Source: Leptotrichia sp. HSP-342 (GTDB lineage Bacteria; Fusobacteriota; Fusobacteriia; Fusobacteriales; Leptotrichiaceae). Taken from it: 64,000 bases of DNA. Location: contig NZ_CP165646.1 in NCBI RefSeq assembly GCF_041199995.1, positions 1,178,001 through 1,242,000 on the forward strand, in the 5' to 3' direction. The translations under genes and the position numbers were made by a program. Below the pieces are notes generated by a model that saw only the letters and a list, made by a program, of their open reading frames with translations, ran no database searches and had not been told where the DNA came from. Below are positions 63,553-64,000 of this stretch, piece after piece. Within the stretch, counting starts at the first letter, position 1. Each line of letters opens with the position of its first letter.

Positions 63553-64000
63553 TTAAATCTCAATTCCTTTTATAAAAATTTTATTTTTATTTGCAAATTT
63601 TATAACTTCCTCTTTATCAATAAACAGCATTTTATCAGCTTCGATTATAATTCCACGTCCATTAATTTCTACAACTTTTTTTATCGTTTCCAAACCAATT
63701 GTTGGAATGTCTATACGATAATCCTGATGACGCCTTGCCATTTTTATCACAATGCAGTTTTTCCCAGCTAATTCTCCACCACGTAAAATTGCCTTATCAG
63801 TACCTTCCACTCCTTCAAGAGCGATGACTGACTCATCTTTTACAACAACTGTTTGCCCTGCATCAATATCTGTAAGCATTCTTGCTGCCTCAATTCCAAT
63901 TTCTATTGTTTTTTCCTCATTTTTACTTGGTAAAACTTTTGTATATGTTTCATTTCCTGCAATATACTCGTCCATTAGATAATTTTGAGGCAGAACTTCG
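63553..64000 (-). CDS. lpxI: UDP-2,3-diacylglucosamine pyrophosphatase LpxI (5' partial)
   Basis: C-terminal part of LpxI (DUF1009), which hydrolyses UDP-2,3-diacylglucosamine to lipid X, the substrate of LpxB encoded next. The frame is open to the window edge, so the N-terminal half is outside. Visible motifs: IGIEAARMLTDIDAGQTVVV, GTDKAILRGGELAG, MARRHQDYRIDIPTIGLETI. The GGVEGTD-type loop appears as LEGVEGTDKAI. A gap of 190 AT-rich bases separates it from lpxB. Confidence 0.92.
   Translation of the reverse strand, partial: EVLPQNYLMDEYIAGNETYTKVLPSKNEEKTIEIGIEAARMLTDIDAGQTVVVKDESVIALEGVEGTDKAILRGGELAGKNCIVIKMARRHQDYRIDIPTIGLETIKKVVEINGRGIIIEADKMLFIDKEEVIKFANKNKIFIKGIEI

Noticed and set aside
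1-64000. tRNA, rRNA or tmRNA genes
   Set aside because: No cloverleaf with a recognisable T-loop (GGTTCGANTC) or rRNA segment was found when reading both strands.

Overview
The window is a very AT-rich bacterial segment with Gram-negative envelope genes (lpxB, lpxI, a tandem pair of MetQ lipoproteins, an M13 peptidase with a signal peptide) mixed with Firmicute-like features: strong AAGGAGG-type ribosome binding sites, canonical TTGACA/TATAAT promoters with 17-base spacers, and many U-tailed terminators. The gene content and protein style point to Fusobacteriota, most likely Leptotrichia or a close relative. The genus is an inference; no rRNA gene is present to confirm it.

Layout. 1-5906: an amino-acid ABC importer (5' end cut by the window edge) and a methionine importer metN-metI-metQ-metQ. 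6010-8411: a PepO-like M13 metallopeptidase behind a roughly 200-base structured leader. 8556-14724: the wreck of a type III-A (Csm) CRISPR-Cas locus in the order csm2, csm3, csm4-csm5, cas6, csm6, cas1. Only csm2 and cas6 are clearly intact. csm3, csm4, csm5 and csm6 carry frameshifts, stops or deletions, and cas1 is shortened at both ends. cas10, cas2 and any repeat array are missing. 14761-21566: histidine biosynthesis genes hisH, hisA, hisF, hisIE and a PHP-type histidinol phosphatase, interrupted by a secreted protein gene, a RelE/Phd toxin-antitoxin pair on the opposite strand and a broken MNT/HEPN pair. 21907-29387: M15 peptidase, NAD(P)HX repair enzyme, bactofilin, ribF, scpA, murJ and a small putative nuclease. 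29388-31606: a mobile-element scar with a MITE-like repeat, a small lipoprotein and a lone tyrosine integrase. 31607-35581: a PLD/helicase/DUF3427 protein next to a DnaQ-like exonuclease, then lepA and a YdcF-family gene. 38689-39993: an accessory patch with a frameshifted gene and a YoeB toxin whose antitoxin survives only as its C-terminal tail. 40115-64000: mostly conserved housekeeping genes. These are a heterodimeric ABC exporter, an esterase/ATP-grasp pair, a divergent FtsZ-like protein, tcdA, htpX, sodA, an atypical response regulator, mrp, metA, dnaN, a group-2 sigma factor, gpsA, plsY, a MATE transporter, lpxB and lpxI.

The main story is decay of accessory defence and addiction modules (CRISPR type III-A, MNT/HEPN, YefM/YoeB) between well-preserved metabolic operons. 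The most useful leads are the csm remnant with its in-frame csm4-csm5 fusion, the nested inverted repeats in front of csm2, the divergent FtsZ-like protein, the orphan toxin with an antitoxin tail, the two candidate RNA leaders (before pepO and before the YdcF gene), and two related unknown proteins flanking the end of the his cluster. Many lesions lie in homopolymer runs, so sequencing error must be excluded before they are taken as real.
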